64,000 bases of DNA from Herbinix sp. (lineage in GTDB: Bacteria; Bacillota; Clostridia; Lachnospirales; Lachnospiraceae). The position numbers and the translations under genes were made by a program. The stretch's first letter is position 1; each line of letters starts with the position of its first letter. Positions 55,917 through 64,000 of the stretch are shown here, in pieces. The stretch spans positions 1 to 64,000 of the forward strand of contig JAQZBN010000009.1 in assembly GCA_029238935.1 (NCBI GenBank). Reading direction: 5' to 3'. Below the pieces are notes generated by a model. It saw only the letters and a list, made by a program, of their open reading frames with translations. It had not been told where the DNA came from and searched no databases.

Positions 55917-57785
55917 ATGATAAATTTAAACAAACCGGTTTTTACACCATTAAAGGTAACAGACATCAAACCTCAGGGATGGTTGTTAAAGCAATTGGAA
56001 ATTCAGGCGAGTGGTTTATCCGGCAATTTGGATCAATTCTGGCCAGACATCAAGGATAGCCAATGGATTGGCGGAGATAGAGAAGGCTGGGAGAGAGTTC
56101 CTTATTGGCTGGATGGATTTATTCCATTGGCATGGCTGCTTGATCGGGAAGATATGAAGGCAAGAGCGAAACGATACATAGACTTTATCATTGAGCATCA
56201 AAAAGAAGACGGGTGGATTTGTCCCGGGAAGGATACCGAACGTCATCAATATGATATGTGGGCATTGTTCTTAATCCTGAAAGTGTTGGTACTTTATCAT
56301 GATTTTACGGAAGATGCTCGTATTGAAGATGTCGTATCCAAAGCTCTTAAGAATTTAGATCGACACATTGATGGTACAACACTATTTTCCTGGGCTCAGA
56401 CCAGATGGTTTGAATGTTTGATCTCAATCTGGTGGCTGTATGAACGCACCAAGGAAGAATGGTTACCGATGCTGGCATCAAAGCTTCATAGCCAAGGTTT
56501 TGACTGGATAGGCTTATTCGAGCAGTGGCCTTACAAAAAATCAGATGGTATGGGTCGATGGGGTCAGATGAGTCATGTAGTGAATAATGCCATGGCGCTC
56601 AAATCCGGAGCATTATATTCCAGATTATCGAAAAAAGAAAATGATCTGCACAGTGCAGAGGATATGGTTGCTCTTCTGGATGAATATCATGGAATGGTAA
56701 CCGGGATCTTTACCGGTGATGAATGCCTCTCGGGAAAGAGTCCGGTTCAGGGAACTGAATTATGTGCAGTAGCAGAATATATGTACTCCTTAGAGCATTT
56801 GATCTCACTTACCGGAAAGGCACATTGGGGAGACCGTCTTGAGAGGATAACCTATAATGCCCTACCTGCCACCTATAGCCCTGATATGTGGACCCATCAA
56901 TATGATCAGCAGGCGAACCAAGTGGAATGTAGCAGACAGCAAATCAGCATATTTAACACGAATAATGGGGATGCCAATAACTTCGGACTTGAGCCAAATT
57001 ACGGTTGCTGTACGGCTAATTTAAGTCAGCCATGGCCGAAATATGCTTTAAATTGTATTATGAAAGCGGAGGATGGAATTGCGGTAGTTGTATACGCTCC
57101 TGAGAAAGCTAAGTTGGTCGTAAATAATGTAAATGTAGAAATTGATGTCCAAACGGAATATCCGTTCCGAGATGAAATTAAGTGCAGGATCAAAGCGGAT
57201 CAAGCAGTAGAATTTTCGTTGTATCTTAGAATCCCAGCATGGTGTCAGGATGCTCGGATCATGATTGGAGAGCAAAGCATAAAAGGTGTTGCTGGGGAGT
57301 TTGCTAAGATCTGTAGAGTATGGAGTAACGAAGAAGTCGTTACGGTGAAATTACCAATGAAACCGGAATTGGTGGAAAGACCAAATCAAATGTATGCTGT
57401 GACTAGAGGTCCTTTGGTGTATTCTTTAGCCATTGAAGAAAACTGGATTCAAGTGAATAAAGACGTTCCGGGCAGAGAATATCCTCACTGTGATTATGAG
57501 ATTTATCCGGTAAGTCCTTGGAATTACGGTTTACGATTAAACAAAGATCAAAAAGATCTGGATATTACTTTTGAGGAAAAAGGGGAAGGAGAGATGCCAT
57601 TTTCACCATCCGGTGCTCCAATTGCTGCGAAAGTAAAGGGAAGTAAAATTGACTGGACCATAGAAAATGGTCATGCAACGGAAACGCCTGCAATGACTTG
57701 GGTGTCGGATGAAGTGGAAGAATTAATGCTCATTCCTTATGGCTGTACAAATCTTCGTTTGACGGAGATGCCTTTGTTATCTTAA
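55917..57785 (+). CDS. GH127-type beta-L-arabinofuranosidase (DUF1680)
   Basis: 622 residues with the (alpha/alpha)6 barrel and beta-sandwich domains of the DUF1680/GH127 family. The zinc and catalytic set of the characterised Bifidobacterium enzyme is recognisable: E281 and C283 in GTELCAVAEYMYSLE, and the adjacent C364-C365 in YGCCTANLSQPWPKY, one being the nucleophile. Start ATG 55917 has TGGAGGG at good spacing; the open frame extends upstream into the AraC gene without a ribosome-binding site. Cytoplasmic. Releases beta-L-arabinofuranose, typical of plant glycoproteins. Related GH families with this fold remain possible. Confidence 0.9.
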   Translation: MINLNKPVFTPLKVTDIKPQGWLLKQLEIQASGLSGNLDQFWPDIKDSQWIGGDREGWERVPYWLDGFIPLAWLLDREDMKARAKRYIDFIIEHQKEDGWICPGKDTERHQYDMWALFLILKVLVLYHDFTEDARIEDVVSKALKNLDRHIDGTTLFSWAQTRWFECLISIWWLYERTKEEWLPMLASKLHSQGFDWIGLFEQWPYKKSDGMGRWGQMSHVVNNAMALKSGALYSRLSKKENDLHSAEDMVALLDEYHGMVTGIFTGDECLSGKSPVQGTELCAVAEYMYSLEHLISLTGKAHWGDRLERITYNALPATYSPDMWTHQYDQQANQVECSRQQISIFNTNNGDANNFGLEPNYGCCTANLSQPWPKYALNCIMKAEDGIAVVVYAPEKAKLVVNNVNVEIDVQTEYPFRDEIKCRIKADQAVEFSLYLRIPAWCQDARIMIGEQSIKGVAGEFAKICRVWSNEEVVTVKLPMKPELVERPNQMYAVTRGPLVYSLAIEENWIQVNKDVPGREYPHCDYEIYPVSPWNYGLRLNKDQKDLDITFEEKGEGEMPFSPSGAPIAAKVKGSKIDWTIENGHATETPAMTWVSDEVEELMLIPYGCTNLRLTEMPLLS

Positions 57786-57805
57786 TTCACGAAGAATAAA
57801 TCTAC

Positions 57806-57835
57806 TTGTCTGACTGGATACTACAATGATATAAT
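57806..57835 (+). promoter_or_regulatory. Promoter of the FNR-like gene
   Basis: TTGTCT (57806-57811), 18-bp spacer, TATAAT (57830-57835) with TG one base before it (extended -10). In the 150-base leader, TTATCCCTATA (57880) can pair with TATAGGATAA (57919). Confidence 0.5.
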
Positions 57836-57984
57836 AGGGACATGATAAATGGTTTCTATATGGTAATGATGCCTTGCAGTTATCCCTATAGGTGAGTTTC
57901 GGTCATTTGAAGGACGGTTATAGGATAAGCTAAATGCATCAATGATGGATCGTTGTTTCGATAAGAAACGTAAGAGGGAATGAA

Positions 57985-58704
57985 ATGAAGCAAGCAAGTC
58001 ATTGTGATAATTGTACCTTATGTCAGCATAAACTCTGTGCCAGACGAGTGCCTATCTTTCAGGAGCTCAATCAGGATGAGTTAAATCATGTAGTACAGCT
58101 GATCATCCGAAAGAAATATTCCAAGGGTGAAATGATTGTATTTGAGGATGGTCTTTTAGACAGTCTCATGATCATCAACCGAGGGCAGGTCAAAGCATTT
58201 CGGGATACCCAGGAAGGGAAAGAACAGATTCTTTATATCTTTTCCGAAGGGGATTTCTTTGGTGAAAAGAATTTACTGATAACACAGAAAGCTTCCTATC
58301 ACGTGGAAGCGTTAGAGGAAACATTAATTTGCATGATACAAAGCAGGGATTTTCTAAAACTGTTAAAGGAATACCCTGAGATCAGCCTTAAGATTGTAGA
58401 ACAGTTATCCCATCGAATCGATCGCCTGGAACAAATGATCCGTAATATGGGTACGAAGAACATAGAAGCAAGAGTTAGTGCAGTATTGTTGGAGTTTGCG
58501 ATGAAATACGGTAAAGAACAATCGGAGGGAGTACTGATTGAGCTACCCTTAAGCCGTGAAGGAATCGCTAATTATATCGGAGTGGCTAGAGAAACGGTCA
58601 GCCGGAAATTAAGCATCCTCCAAGAGGAAGGGATCATTAATATGATCGGAAATAAAAAGGTTGTAATTCTTGATAAGAAAGCTCTAGAGAATGAAGTGGA
58701 GTAG
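57985..58704 (+). CDS. Crp/Fnr-family regulator with N-terminal four-cysteine cluster
   Basis: 239 residues. The cyclic-nucleotide-type sensor domain (about 25-140) and winged helix (SREGIANYIGVARETVSRKLSILQEEGII) are typical. Cysteines C7, C10, C13 and C18 form CX2CX2CX4C at the extreme N-terminus, a plausible [4Fe-4S] site for sensing oxygen or nitric oxide, though unlike E. coli FNR all four are N-terminal. Flavodiiron and RIC genes lie 2-4 kb downstream, which fits such a sensor. Monocistronic, with its own promoter and a strong terminator. Confidence 0.92.
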   Translation: MKQASHCDNCTLCQHKLCARRVPIFQELNQDELNHVVQLIIRKKYSKGEMIVFEDGLLDSLMIINRGQVKAFRDTQEGKEQILYIFSEGDFFGEKNLLITQKASYHVEALEETLICMIQSRDFLKLLKEYPEISLKIVEQLSHRIDRLEQMIRNMGTKNIEARVSAVLLEFAMKYGKEQSEGVLIELPLSREGIANYIGVARETVSRKLSILQEEGIINMIGNKKVVILDKKALENEVE

Positions 58705-58754
58705 TTTCTTACATCAAATATGTATTGTGATATAAGTTATTATAAGGTAAAGGT

Positions 58755-58790
58755 AAGCTGCGGTAGGTATGATACCGCAGCTTATTTTGT
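58755..58790 (+). terminator. Terminator of the FNR-like gene
   Basis: 11-bp perfect stem AAGCTGCGGTA (58755-58765) with TACCGCAGCTT (58773-58783), 7-nt loop, then ATTTTG. Confidence 0.85.
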
Positions 58791-58837
58791 ATGACTAAGA
58801 TATCTTATCGAACAGAGTATCTATTACATTTTCTTGC

Positions 58838-59563
58838 CTATAACTGGATTGCCCAATCGATCACAGTATGTAAAATAGAACCTGAAACTATATTTTTTGT
58901 TTTTATCATTATATATCCAAACAATAAACTTATGGGAATTAAACGAAGACAGTTTATTAACGAACTTTGAAAATTCATACCTGACATTATTAAATGATTA
59001 GGTAAATGAAAAAATGAGAATATAATAGCTGTTATTAGCAACCCCTTGCCCAAGCCCAGCCATGCTACTAGTCTCGACTGTAAATAGCCACGGAATATAA
59101 TTTCTTCTCCAAAGCCGACAAATATAAATTGTAAAAACATGATCAAGCTTTCTACTGATAAGATCTGGATACCTTGATTGGTTTTTGATAAAAACTGATT
59201 AAGTACGCAAAATACAATTCCAAGGAGGAGCCCTAATATACATGATTTGATCAAATTAACTTTAGTTATGCCGATACTCGGAAGGGATTCTTTATGATGT
59301 AATACTGCCCAGATTACAATAACAGTGAACAGAATGTAAATTGACGATTGTTCTACTGTGATTCCTAATGTTGATAAATACTTAGAAAAATATGGAAAAA
59401 TTACTACGTAAACAGATCCTATGATTATTACTGAAAAAATTATTATTAGACTTCGAATTGCTGATTCTTTCACTTGTTTCACTTGATCATCTGGGAAAGG
59501 AAAGGGAAATAATTCTTCGAATAATTTTACTAATAAAGCCATAACAGGACTTAATAATAACAT
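58838..59563 (-). CDS. CPBP-family intramembrane metalloprotease (CAAX/Abi)
   Basis: 241 residues with about seven hydrophobic helices. The three CPBP motifs are present: EEIIFRGYLQSRL (EExxxR), FSFFHLPNH (FxxxH) and the C-terminal HTVIDWA (HxxxD/N-like). ATG 59563 has TGAGG upstream; the frame could extend 13 residues further without a ribosome-binding site. Such proteases cleave within the membrane and often act in bacteriocin self-immunity or peptide maturation, but no bacteriocin gene is visible here. Confidence 0.87.
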   Translation of the reverse strand: MLLLSPVMALLVKLFEELFPFPFPDDQVKQVKESAIRSLIIIFSVIIIGSVYVVIFPYFSKYLSTLGITVEQSSIYILFTVIVIWAVLHHKESLPSIGITKVNLIKSCILGLLLGIVFCVLNQFLSKTNQGIQILSVESLIMFLQFIFVGFGEEIIFRGYLQSRLVAWLGLGKGLLITAIIFSFFHLPNHLIMSGMNFQSSLINCLRLIPISLLFGYIMIKTKNIVSGSILHTVIDWAIQL

Positions 59564-59784
59564 AGCGAACCTCACATCAATATAGTATATGATAAAATAC
59601 AAAATATCTTTCTCTGCTTATAATGGTATTTCTCTATACTAGATTATAAACTTTAATAACTATCTCATTTTTGATATAATTTTTATTAAATATTATTTAA
59701 TTCTGTAACTCAGGATCGTTTTATACTCACAGAGAGCTAGTTTTAAGAGTAGTTATATGAATAAGCTGTTATATGAATATATGT

Positions 59785-60306
59785 TTATAATTGAATTTCA
59801 AAAACACAACGATCAAAACCTTCTACAATGGTCTGAACTCGTGCTACAGTGACCTTTTTCTCAAATACTTCTGAAAATAATCGCTCGAACCATCCAGCGG
59901 AACATTCACAATAAGAGGATGGCATTCCTTTCGTTGCTTTCGGGACTCCGCAATAACAGGTATCATAAGTTCCGATAATAACATTTCCTTCGTATCTTAA
60001 TTTACCGCCACCGATATGATTTTGGTTTAGATGAGACAAAAAAAGATCCAAATTACCGCTTGATTGGGCATAAAATAATTTCGCCTTTTTTATTGTTGAT
60101 TCGGAAAGACAGTTGCATTTTCTCATAATAGATGCAATATTTTGATTTTCTTGTATTAGCATTTCCATACAACTTTTTATGTACTTGCCTTGTTTTGCTG
60201 GTGTTGCTTTATCGCAATTACATAGGATATTCTCGGCTTTTTCGAAAATATCTGGTGAACATGTTTCTTTTATATTTCCTAATAGATTGGTTGCTTTATT
60301 TCCCAT
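59785..60306 (-). CDS. Cysteine-rich protein (DUF6144-like)
   Basis: 173 residues, soluble, with about 13 cysteines. N-terminal helical half (ETCSPDIFEKAENILCNCDKATPAKQGKYIKSCMEML, MRKCNCLSESTIKKAK), C-terminal half with YDTCYCGVPKATKGMPSSYCECSAGWFERLFSEVF and a final DRCVFEI. The arrangement resembles DUF6144 or V4R-like proteins of Clostridia, which I cannot confirm. The paired cysteines suggest metal or redox chemistry. AGGATACC precedes the ATG. It lies between the CPBP gene and the flavodiiron gene and is transcribed away from the latter. Confidence 0.7.
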   Translation of the reverse strand: MGNKATNLLGNIKETCSPDIFEKAENILCNCDKATPAKQGKYIKSCMEMLIQENQNIASIMRKCNCLSESTIKKAKLFYAQSSGNLDLFLSHLNQNHIGGGKLRYEGNVIIGTYDTCYCGVPKATKGMPSSYCECSAGWFERLFSEVFEKKVTVARVQTIVEGFDRCVFEIQL

Positions 60307-60502
60307 AAGGTATCCTCCGTATTTATATCTTTGTTCGAATTATTGAACTGATTTTTCATGTGAATCTAAAGTTTCGTGATCTGAGCTTTAGGATGTCGAT
60401 CCGGAGAAATTAATAGTATGTTCTCTTCACTTACTTTAATAAACAATGTTAATCGTTGAATACGAAAATAATGTATCTTAGTTGACACATTGTTTTGTAC
60501 AT

Positions 60503-60735
60503 ATTGATTTCAGGTTATCAATAATTCTTCAATCTAGATTATATAACGAACCAAACGAAATAACTACCATAATTTTACTTTAAACTCAATGATCTTTCAA
60601 ATTTAAATATATAAATTAAAATAGTATATCTTAGATCTATTTATGAATCCCCCAAGTAAGTTTAAAGGGGTTATGGGTGCTGCAAACATACGGCTACTCA
60701 TATTAATCCGAGAAGGATTTATTCATAAAAAGATT
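60503..60735. promoter_or_regulatory. Gap upstream of the flavodiiron gene: dyads
   Basis: The 565-base gap 60307-60871 has no gene I can support. It contains ATTGAT-(8 nt)-ATCAAT at 60503-60522, whose half sites resemble FNR boxes but with spacing 8 instead of 4. Further on, ATGAATCC near 60650 can pair with the end of GGATTTATTCAT near 60714-60727, enclosing CCCC/GGGG and AATCC/GGATT stems. This might be a structured leader; no known riboswitch recognised. Confidence 0.3.
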
Positions 60736-60871
60736 CCATTATTATAAAACCTAAAAAAGATTAATAAAAAGAATTAAAATATGACTTCAATCACAGTTTT
60801 TATTTCTCCTACGATGTATGATCAATTCAACGAACGAAACACAAAAATGAAAAACATATGGAGGATAAAAA

Positions 60872-62101
60872 ATGGAAGCATTAAAAATTGCAGATAAAAC
60901 ATATTGGGTTGGAAAAGTAGATGATAGAAAGGTTCCGTTTCACCGTTTGATCTTAGAAAGAGGAACTACTTATAATAGCTATTTGTTGATGACAGAAAAG
61001 CCTACAATTATCGATACCGTTGATATCGCTTTTGGTAAGGAATATACAGATCGTTTAAGTGAAGTAATTGATTTATCCTTAATTGAATACGTCGTAATCA
61101 ATCATGTGGAACCGGATCACGCAGGGGCATTGCCTTCTCTACTCGCCAAAGCGAAGAATGCAAAAATCGTATCTACAAAGTTAGCAGCCGAGCTTCTAAA
61201 AGATATGTTCAAACTTCATCAAAGAGAATTTATAGAGATAAAAGACGGAGATATCTTAGATATCGGTGGAAAGACACTGAAGTTTATTGAGACACCATAT
61301 CTTCATACAGAAGAAACAATGATAACCTATTCCGTTGAAGATCAGATTTTATTCCCTTGTGATATATTTAGTACGCATATTGCTAATGAAGAACTTTTTA
61401 ACGATTTAGCAAAAGGAGAGTATATCGAAGATTTTAAGGTTTATTATCAATTAATTATGTCACCTCATCGTCCCTTTGTAAGGGATATGCTTGCGAAGAT
61501 AAAAGATCTGAACATTCAAATGATTGCTCCGTCCCATGGATATATTTTAAGAGAAAATGTACAAAAATTCATTGATCTCTACGATAAAATGAGTAAATTA
61601 CCGGAGCAAGGTAAGCAAAAGGAAGTTACCATCGTGTATTCGACTATGACAGGCAATACCACCAAGGTAGCTCAAAGACTGGCACAGGGGTTAAAAAGTG
61701 CAGGTGTCGAAACCTCTGTATTTAATTTAAAGAGTGCTGATCTAAATGAAGTGAAAGAGAAGATATTAGATAGTGATGGTGTTTTGATAGGAAGTTCTAC
61801 CCGTTACGGAGATATGGTTGGTAATGTAGAGGAATTATTACAATCCATTGGAACAGAAGAATTGAAAGGTAAAATAGGAGCTGCCTTTGGTTCTTATGGC
61901 TGGAGCGGTGAAGCAATTCTGCATATTGAGAAGTACCTGCACAAAACTGGAGCATCGGTTATTGACCAGAATTACCTTATAGGAAGTACCGGAGTAGACA
62001 GCCCTTACCTACCGATTAGAGTAAAATTTGCAAGGGAAGATGCACTGGGGAATGCAGAAGATGCTGGAAGAGTATTTGCGGAGCTGGTATTGACAAAATA
62101 A
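60872..62101 (+). CDS. fprA: A-type flavodiiron protein (oxygen/nitric oxide reductase)
   Basis: 409 residues. N-terminal beta-lactamase-like domain with di-iron ligands in HVEPDHAG (H78-x-E80-x-D82-H83), LHTEETM, CDIFSTH and PSHGYI, followed by a flavodoxin domain (VYSTMTGNTTKVAQRLAQ, GSSTRYGDMVG, FGSYGWSGEA). Two-domain class A protein with no rubredoxin extension, so electrons must come from a separate rubredoxin. It reduces oxygen to water or nitric oxide to nitrous oxide in anaerobes. ATGGAGGA ribosome-binding site. Monocistronic, with RIC following in the same direction. Confidence 0.95.
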   Translation: MEALKIADKTYWVGKVDDRKVPFHRLILERGTTYNSYLLMTEKPTIIDTVDIAFGKEYTDRLSEVIDLSLIEYVVINHVEPDHAGALPSLLAKAKNAKIVSTKLAAELLKDMFKLHQREFIEIKDGDILDIGGKTLKFIETPYLHTEETMITYSVEDQILFPCDIFSTHIANEELFNDLAKGEYIEDFKVYYQLIMSPHRPFVRDMLAKIKDLNIQMIAPSHGYILRENVQKFIDLYDKMSKLPEQGKQKEVTIVYSTMTGNTTKVAQRLAQGLKSAGVETSVFNLKSADLNEVKEKILDSDGVLIGSSTRYGDMVGNVEELLQSIGTEELKGKIGAAFGSYGWSGEAILHIEKYLHKTGASVIDQNYLIGSTGVDSPYLPIRVKFAREDALGNAEDAGRVFAELVLTK

Positions 62102-62270
62102 AAAAAGTAATTTAATAAGATGAGAAGAAAATCAATTTTTATGATTATACACAAATTAGGATATGTATGATACTTATTTAGATGATATGTATATAGTTAA
62201 TTTTACATTTTATATGAACTGAAATTTTGATGGAACCATTACATTTGCCATAAGAAAAGAGGATGAAAAT

Positions 62271-62972
62271 ATGAAACAGTTAAATAGTTTATTAAGCATC
62301 GGTGAAATCGTAACTATGATACCAAAAGCCAGTGATGTATTTAAGCATTACCGTATTGATTTTTGCTGTGGAGGGCATAGAACTTTACTGGATGCGATAA
62401 AAGAACAGAGTATAAATCAACAAGAGATTATGGATCAATTAGAGAAAGCCTATGAAGAAACATTAAAGTATCAAAATCAAAAGGACTTTGCAAATATGCC
62501 TTCTGGAGATTTGATCGATTATATCGTAAATACGCATCATATCTATGTCAAACGTGTTCTACCGGAAATCAGTGAGTTAACAACAACGATCATGAGAGTC
62601 CACGGACCAAATCACAAGGAACTTTTTGATGTTCATAAGCTGTTCCACAATCTTAAGACGGAATTAGATCAGCATTTATTAAAAGAAGAAGTGATTTTAT
62701 TTCCAATGATGAAAGAATATGAGAAACATAAATCCGATGAGATATTGAATCAAATAATTCAGGTAACCACGGAAACAGAAAATGAACATGATGCAGCTGG
62801 AGATATGATTAAGAGCCTCCGTAAAATTACGGATGACTATCAAATACCCCAGGACGGCTGTGGTACATTCGTTAGAGCGTATGAGTTATTGGAAGAATTA
62901 GAGCAGGATTTGTTCCAGCATATTCATCTGGAAAACAATATTTTATTTAAGAGACTGGGGATATTAGTTTAA
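62271..62972 (+). CDS. scdA: Iron-sulfur cluster repair di-iron protein RIC (ScdA/YtfE)
   Basis: 233 residues. N-terminal ScdA_N domain with IDFCCGGHRTL (C32, C33, H36), then a hemerythrin-like four-helix bundle with histidines in NTHHIYVKR, VHKLFHNLK, DQHLLKEEVILFP, ENEHDAAGD and QHIHLENNILF. Glutamates LKEE and HLEN complete the di-iron site. Repairs iron-sulfur centres damaged by nitric oxide or oxidants. AAAGAGGATG ribosome-binding site. The flavodiiron protein upstream and the FNR-like regulator make an NO/oxygen-stress grouping. Confidence 0.95.
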   Translation: MKQLNSLLSIGEIVTMIPKASDVFKHYRIDFCCGGHRTLLDAIKEQSINQQEIMDQLEKAYEETLKYQNQKDFANMPSGDLIDYIVNTHHIYVKRVLPEISELTTTIMRVHGPNHKELFDVHKLFHNLKTELDQHLLKEEVILFPMMKEYEKHKSDEILNQIIQVTTETENEHDAAGDMIKSLRKITDDYQIPQDGCGTFVRAYELLEELEQDLFQHIHLENNILFKRLGILV

Positions 62973-63037
62973 CTAGATGTTCTCGAGATATAAAGTTGGT
63001 TATAGGAATGTAAATTGAAGTAATAAAATTGGTTACC

Positions 63038-63083
63038 AAAAGCATTGAGAATGTTATATAAATAGCATTTTCAATGCTTTTTT
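63038..63083 (+). terminator. Terminator of RIC
   Basis: 16-bp stem AAAAGCATTGAGAATG (63038-63053) with CATTTTCAATGCTTTT (63065-63080, one G-T pair), 11-nt loop, then TTT. The bases to 63261 are AT-rich, with no gene. Confidence 0.88.
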
Positions 63084-63261
63084 AGTTTATGCTTAGAAAC
63101 GAATAATAATTAATGATAAATTATATTTATGAGAATTAAATTAATATGATTGATAAAGTGAATAAAAACATTTAAAATAAAAATGGATATTTTGCATTTT
63201 TATGACACTTTATGTAAAAAATAACCAACTAATCATACTACATATTTGGGGGACTAGTTTC

Positions 63262-64000
63262 ATGAAGATTAAAACAAAGATAGGTATTTTATTTTCCGTA
63301 TTACTGATTATTTATTTAATAGGGGTACAAGTATTTTTAAAGGTAACCAATGGTAATTTAAATCAAAATTTCAATAATCTCACCTCTGCACTCAGTACCG
63401 ATGCAGATCTAAAAGTTAGTGGACAATTAGAGAATATTACAAAACAAATTAGCCTTAGTATCGAATCAATAGAAAATCAAGTAGATGAAACAATGCTAAA
63501 TGCAGCCTATGTACTGAAAGAAATGGATGCTCAAAAGACGCTTACGAATGAAGAATTGGGGGTAATATGTAATCAACTTGGAATGAGTGATTTATATTTA
63601 ACTGATGAAAATGGTGTTTTTCTTGCATCAACAGAGAAAGCAGCGATAGGCCTTTCATTATTTACAATATGGGATGGATACAAGCAGCTGCTGGATGGAA
63701 AAGCAGATATATTACCTTCCACCTTAAAAATCAAAGAGGAAACAGGACAAATATTTAAATTTACAGCAATCGCAAGGAAAGATAATAAGGGTATCATAGA
63801 GGCAGCGCTGGATTCTAAAGTGGTAGAAGAAGCCTTAAATAGGTACGTAGATATTAACAACAGCAATGGGATCACCTCAATTGAAATCGTTGATAATACA
63901 GGCATGGTATTAACCCAAAACGTAAAATCAGGCTACAAATCAGATTGGACAAAAGGTCAGATAACAGAAAGTGATTTAGTACAACAAGTCTTCAAAGATG
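63262..64000 (+). CDS. Membrane-anchored sensory protein, N-terminal part (MCP or histidine kinase)
   Basis: Open from ATG 63262 to the window end (246 codons), cut off before any output domain. MKIKTKIGILFSVLLIIYLIGVQVFL is the first transmembrane segment. An extracytoplasmic sensor region follows, beginning with helices (LENITKQISLSIESIENQVDETMLNAAYVLKEM) and continuing into a Cache/PAS-like fold with LYLTDENGVFLASTEKAAIGLSLF and IEIVDNTGMVLTQN. The duplicated pattern suggests a double Cache domain, as in methyl-accepting chemotaxis proteins. A chemoreceptor is the best guess, a sensor kinase or cyclase the alternative. Confidence 0.75.
   Translation, partial: MKIKTKIGILFSVLLIIYLIGVQVFLKVTNGNLNQNFNNLTSALSTDADLKVSGQLENITKQISLSIESIENQVDETMLNAAYVLKEMDAQKTLTNEELGVICNQLGMSDLYLTDENGVFLASTEKAAIGLSLFTIWDGYKQLLDGKADILPSTLKIKEETGQIFKFTAIARKDNKGIIEAALDSKVVEEALNRYVDINNSNGITSIEIVDNTGMVLTQNVKSGYKSDWTKGQITESDLVQQVFKD

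Noticed and set aside
60503..60522. ATTGAT-8-ATCAAT as an FNR box
   Set aside because: Canonical FNR sites have four bases between half sites; here there are eight. Kept only as an unassigned dyad.

Overview
The window is AT-rich, with strong AGGAGG ribosome-binding sites, frequent TTG/GTG starts and short gene spacing. It looks like a chromosomal stretch of an anaerobic, glycan-degrading Clostridia member, most likely Lachnospiraceae close to Lachnoclostridium phytofermentans or Anaerocolumna. The evidence is clostridial: GPH sugar symporters, an L-fucose pathway, many glycoside hydrolases each beside an AraC regulator, flavodiiron protein and RIC, and PH-domain ABC exporters with DUF1854. 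I saw no tRNA, rRNA, CRISPR array or complete insertion sequence.

Layout. 1-2265: end of a MacB/FtsX-type ABC operon. 2297-5450: an ABC exporter built from two membrane-only proteins and one free ATPase, followed by a MerR regulator whose likely operator sits in a 19-bp-spaced promoter at the head of the operon. 5662-10185: sbcD-sbcC, in which sbcD appears to start at ATA. 10280-15818: two ABC exporters with N-terminal PH-like and zinc-ribbon segments flanking a DUF1854 protein. 15871-22758: sugar symporter, deacetylase, PHP-type metallohydrolase, TIM-barrel isomerase, GH29 fucosidase and a convergent AraC regulator. 22760-28698: L-fucose isomerase, aldolase, mutarotase and kinase, then an orphan cytosolic sugar-binding protein.

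28923-31307 is the most unusual part. A catalytic-core-only tyrosine recombinase lies between two 28-bp dif-like sites (11-6-11 architecture) in inverted orientation, immediately upstream of a CheY-like receiver and an HD-GYP protein. This looks like a self-contained invertible switch controlling a cyclic-di-GMP or motility output.

31286-41945: AraC regulator, a large GH106-like hydrolase, a 13-bp tandem repeat, then a complete sugar ABC importer with an isomerase and a Gfo/Idh oxidoreductase. 41994-45400: small membrane proteins, a truncated Smr domain, release factor 3, and a tiny Cys-Cys protein gene with a 1-nt frameshift. 45680-57785: GH2, a GntR/LacI-type regulator, GH38, GH36-like, AraC and GH127. 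The GH2 and GH38 genes carry nearly identical promoters with the same dyad between -35 and -10, suggesting control by the regulator encoded between them. 57806-63083: FNR-like regulator, CPBP protease, a cysteine-rich protein, flavodiiron protein and RIC, which together resemble an oxygen/nitric-oxide defence group. The window ends inside a membrane-anchored sensory protein.

Together the glycan genes describe release of terminal fucose, galactose, mannose, arabinofuranose and probably rhamnose from plant or host glycans. Import is by a symporter and an ABC system, and catabolism of fucose runs through fuculose-1-phosphate. Starts given below were chosen from visible Shine-Dalgarno spacing and family N-termini.
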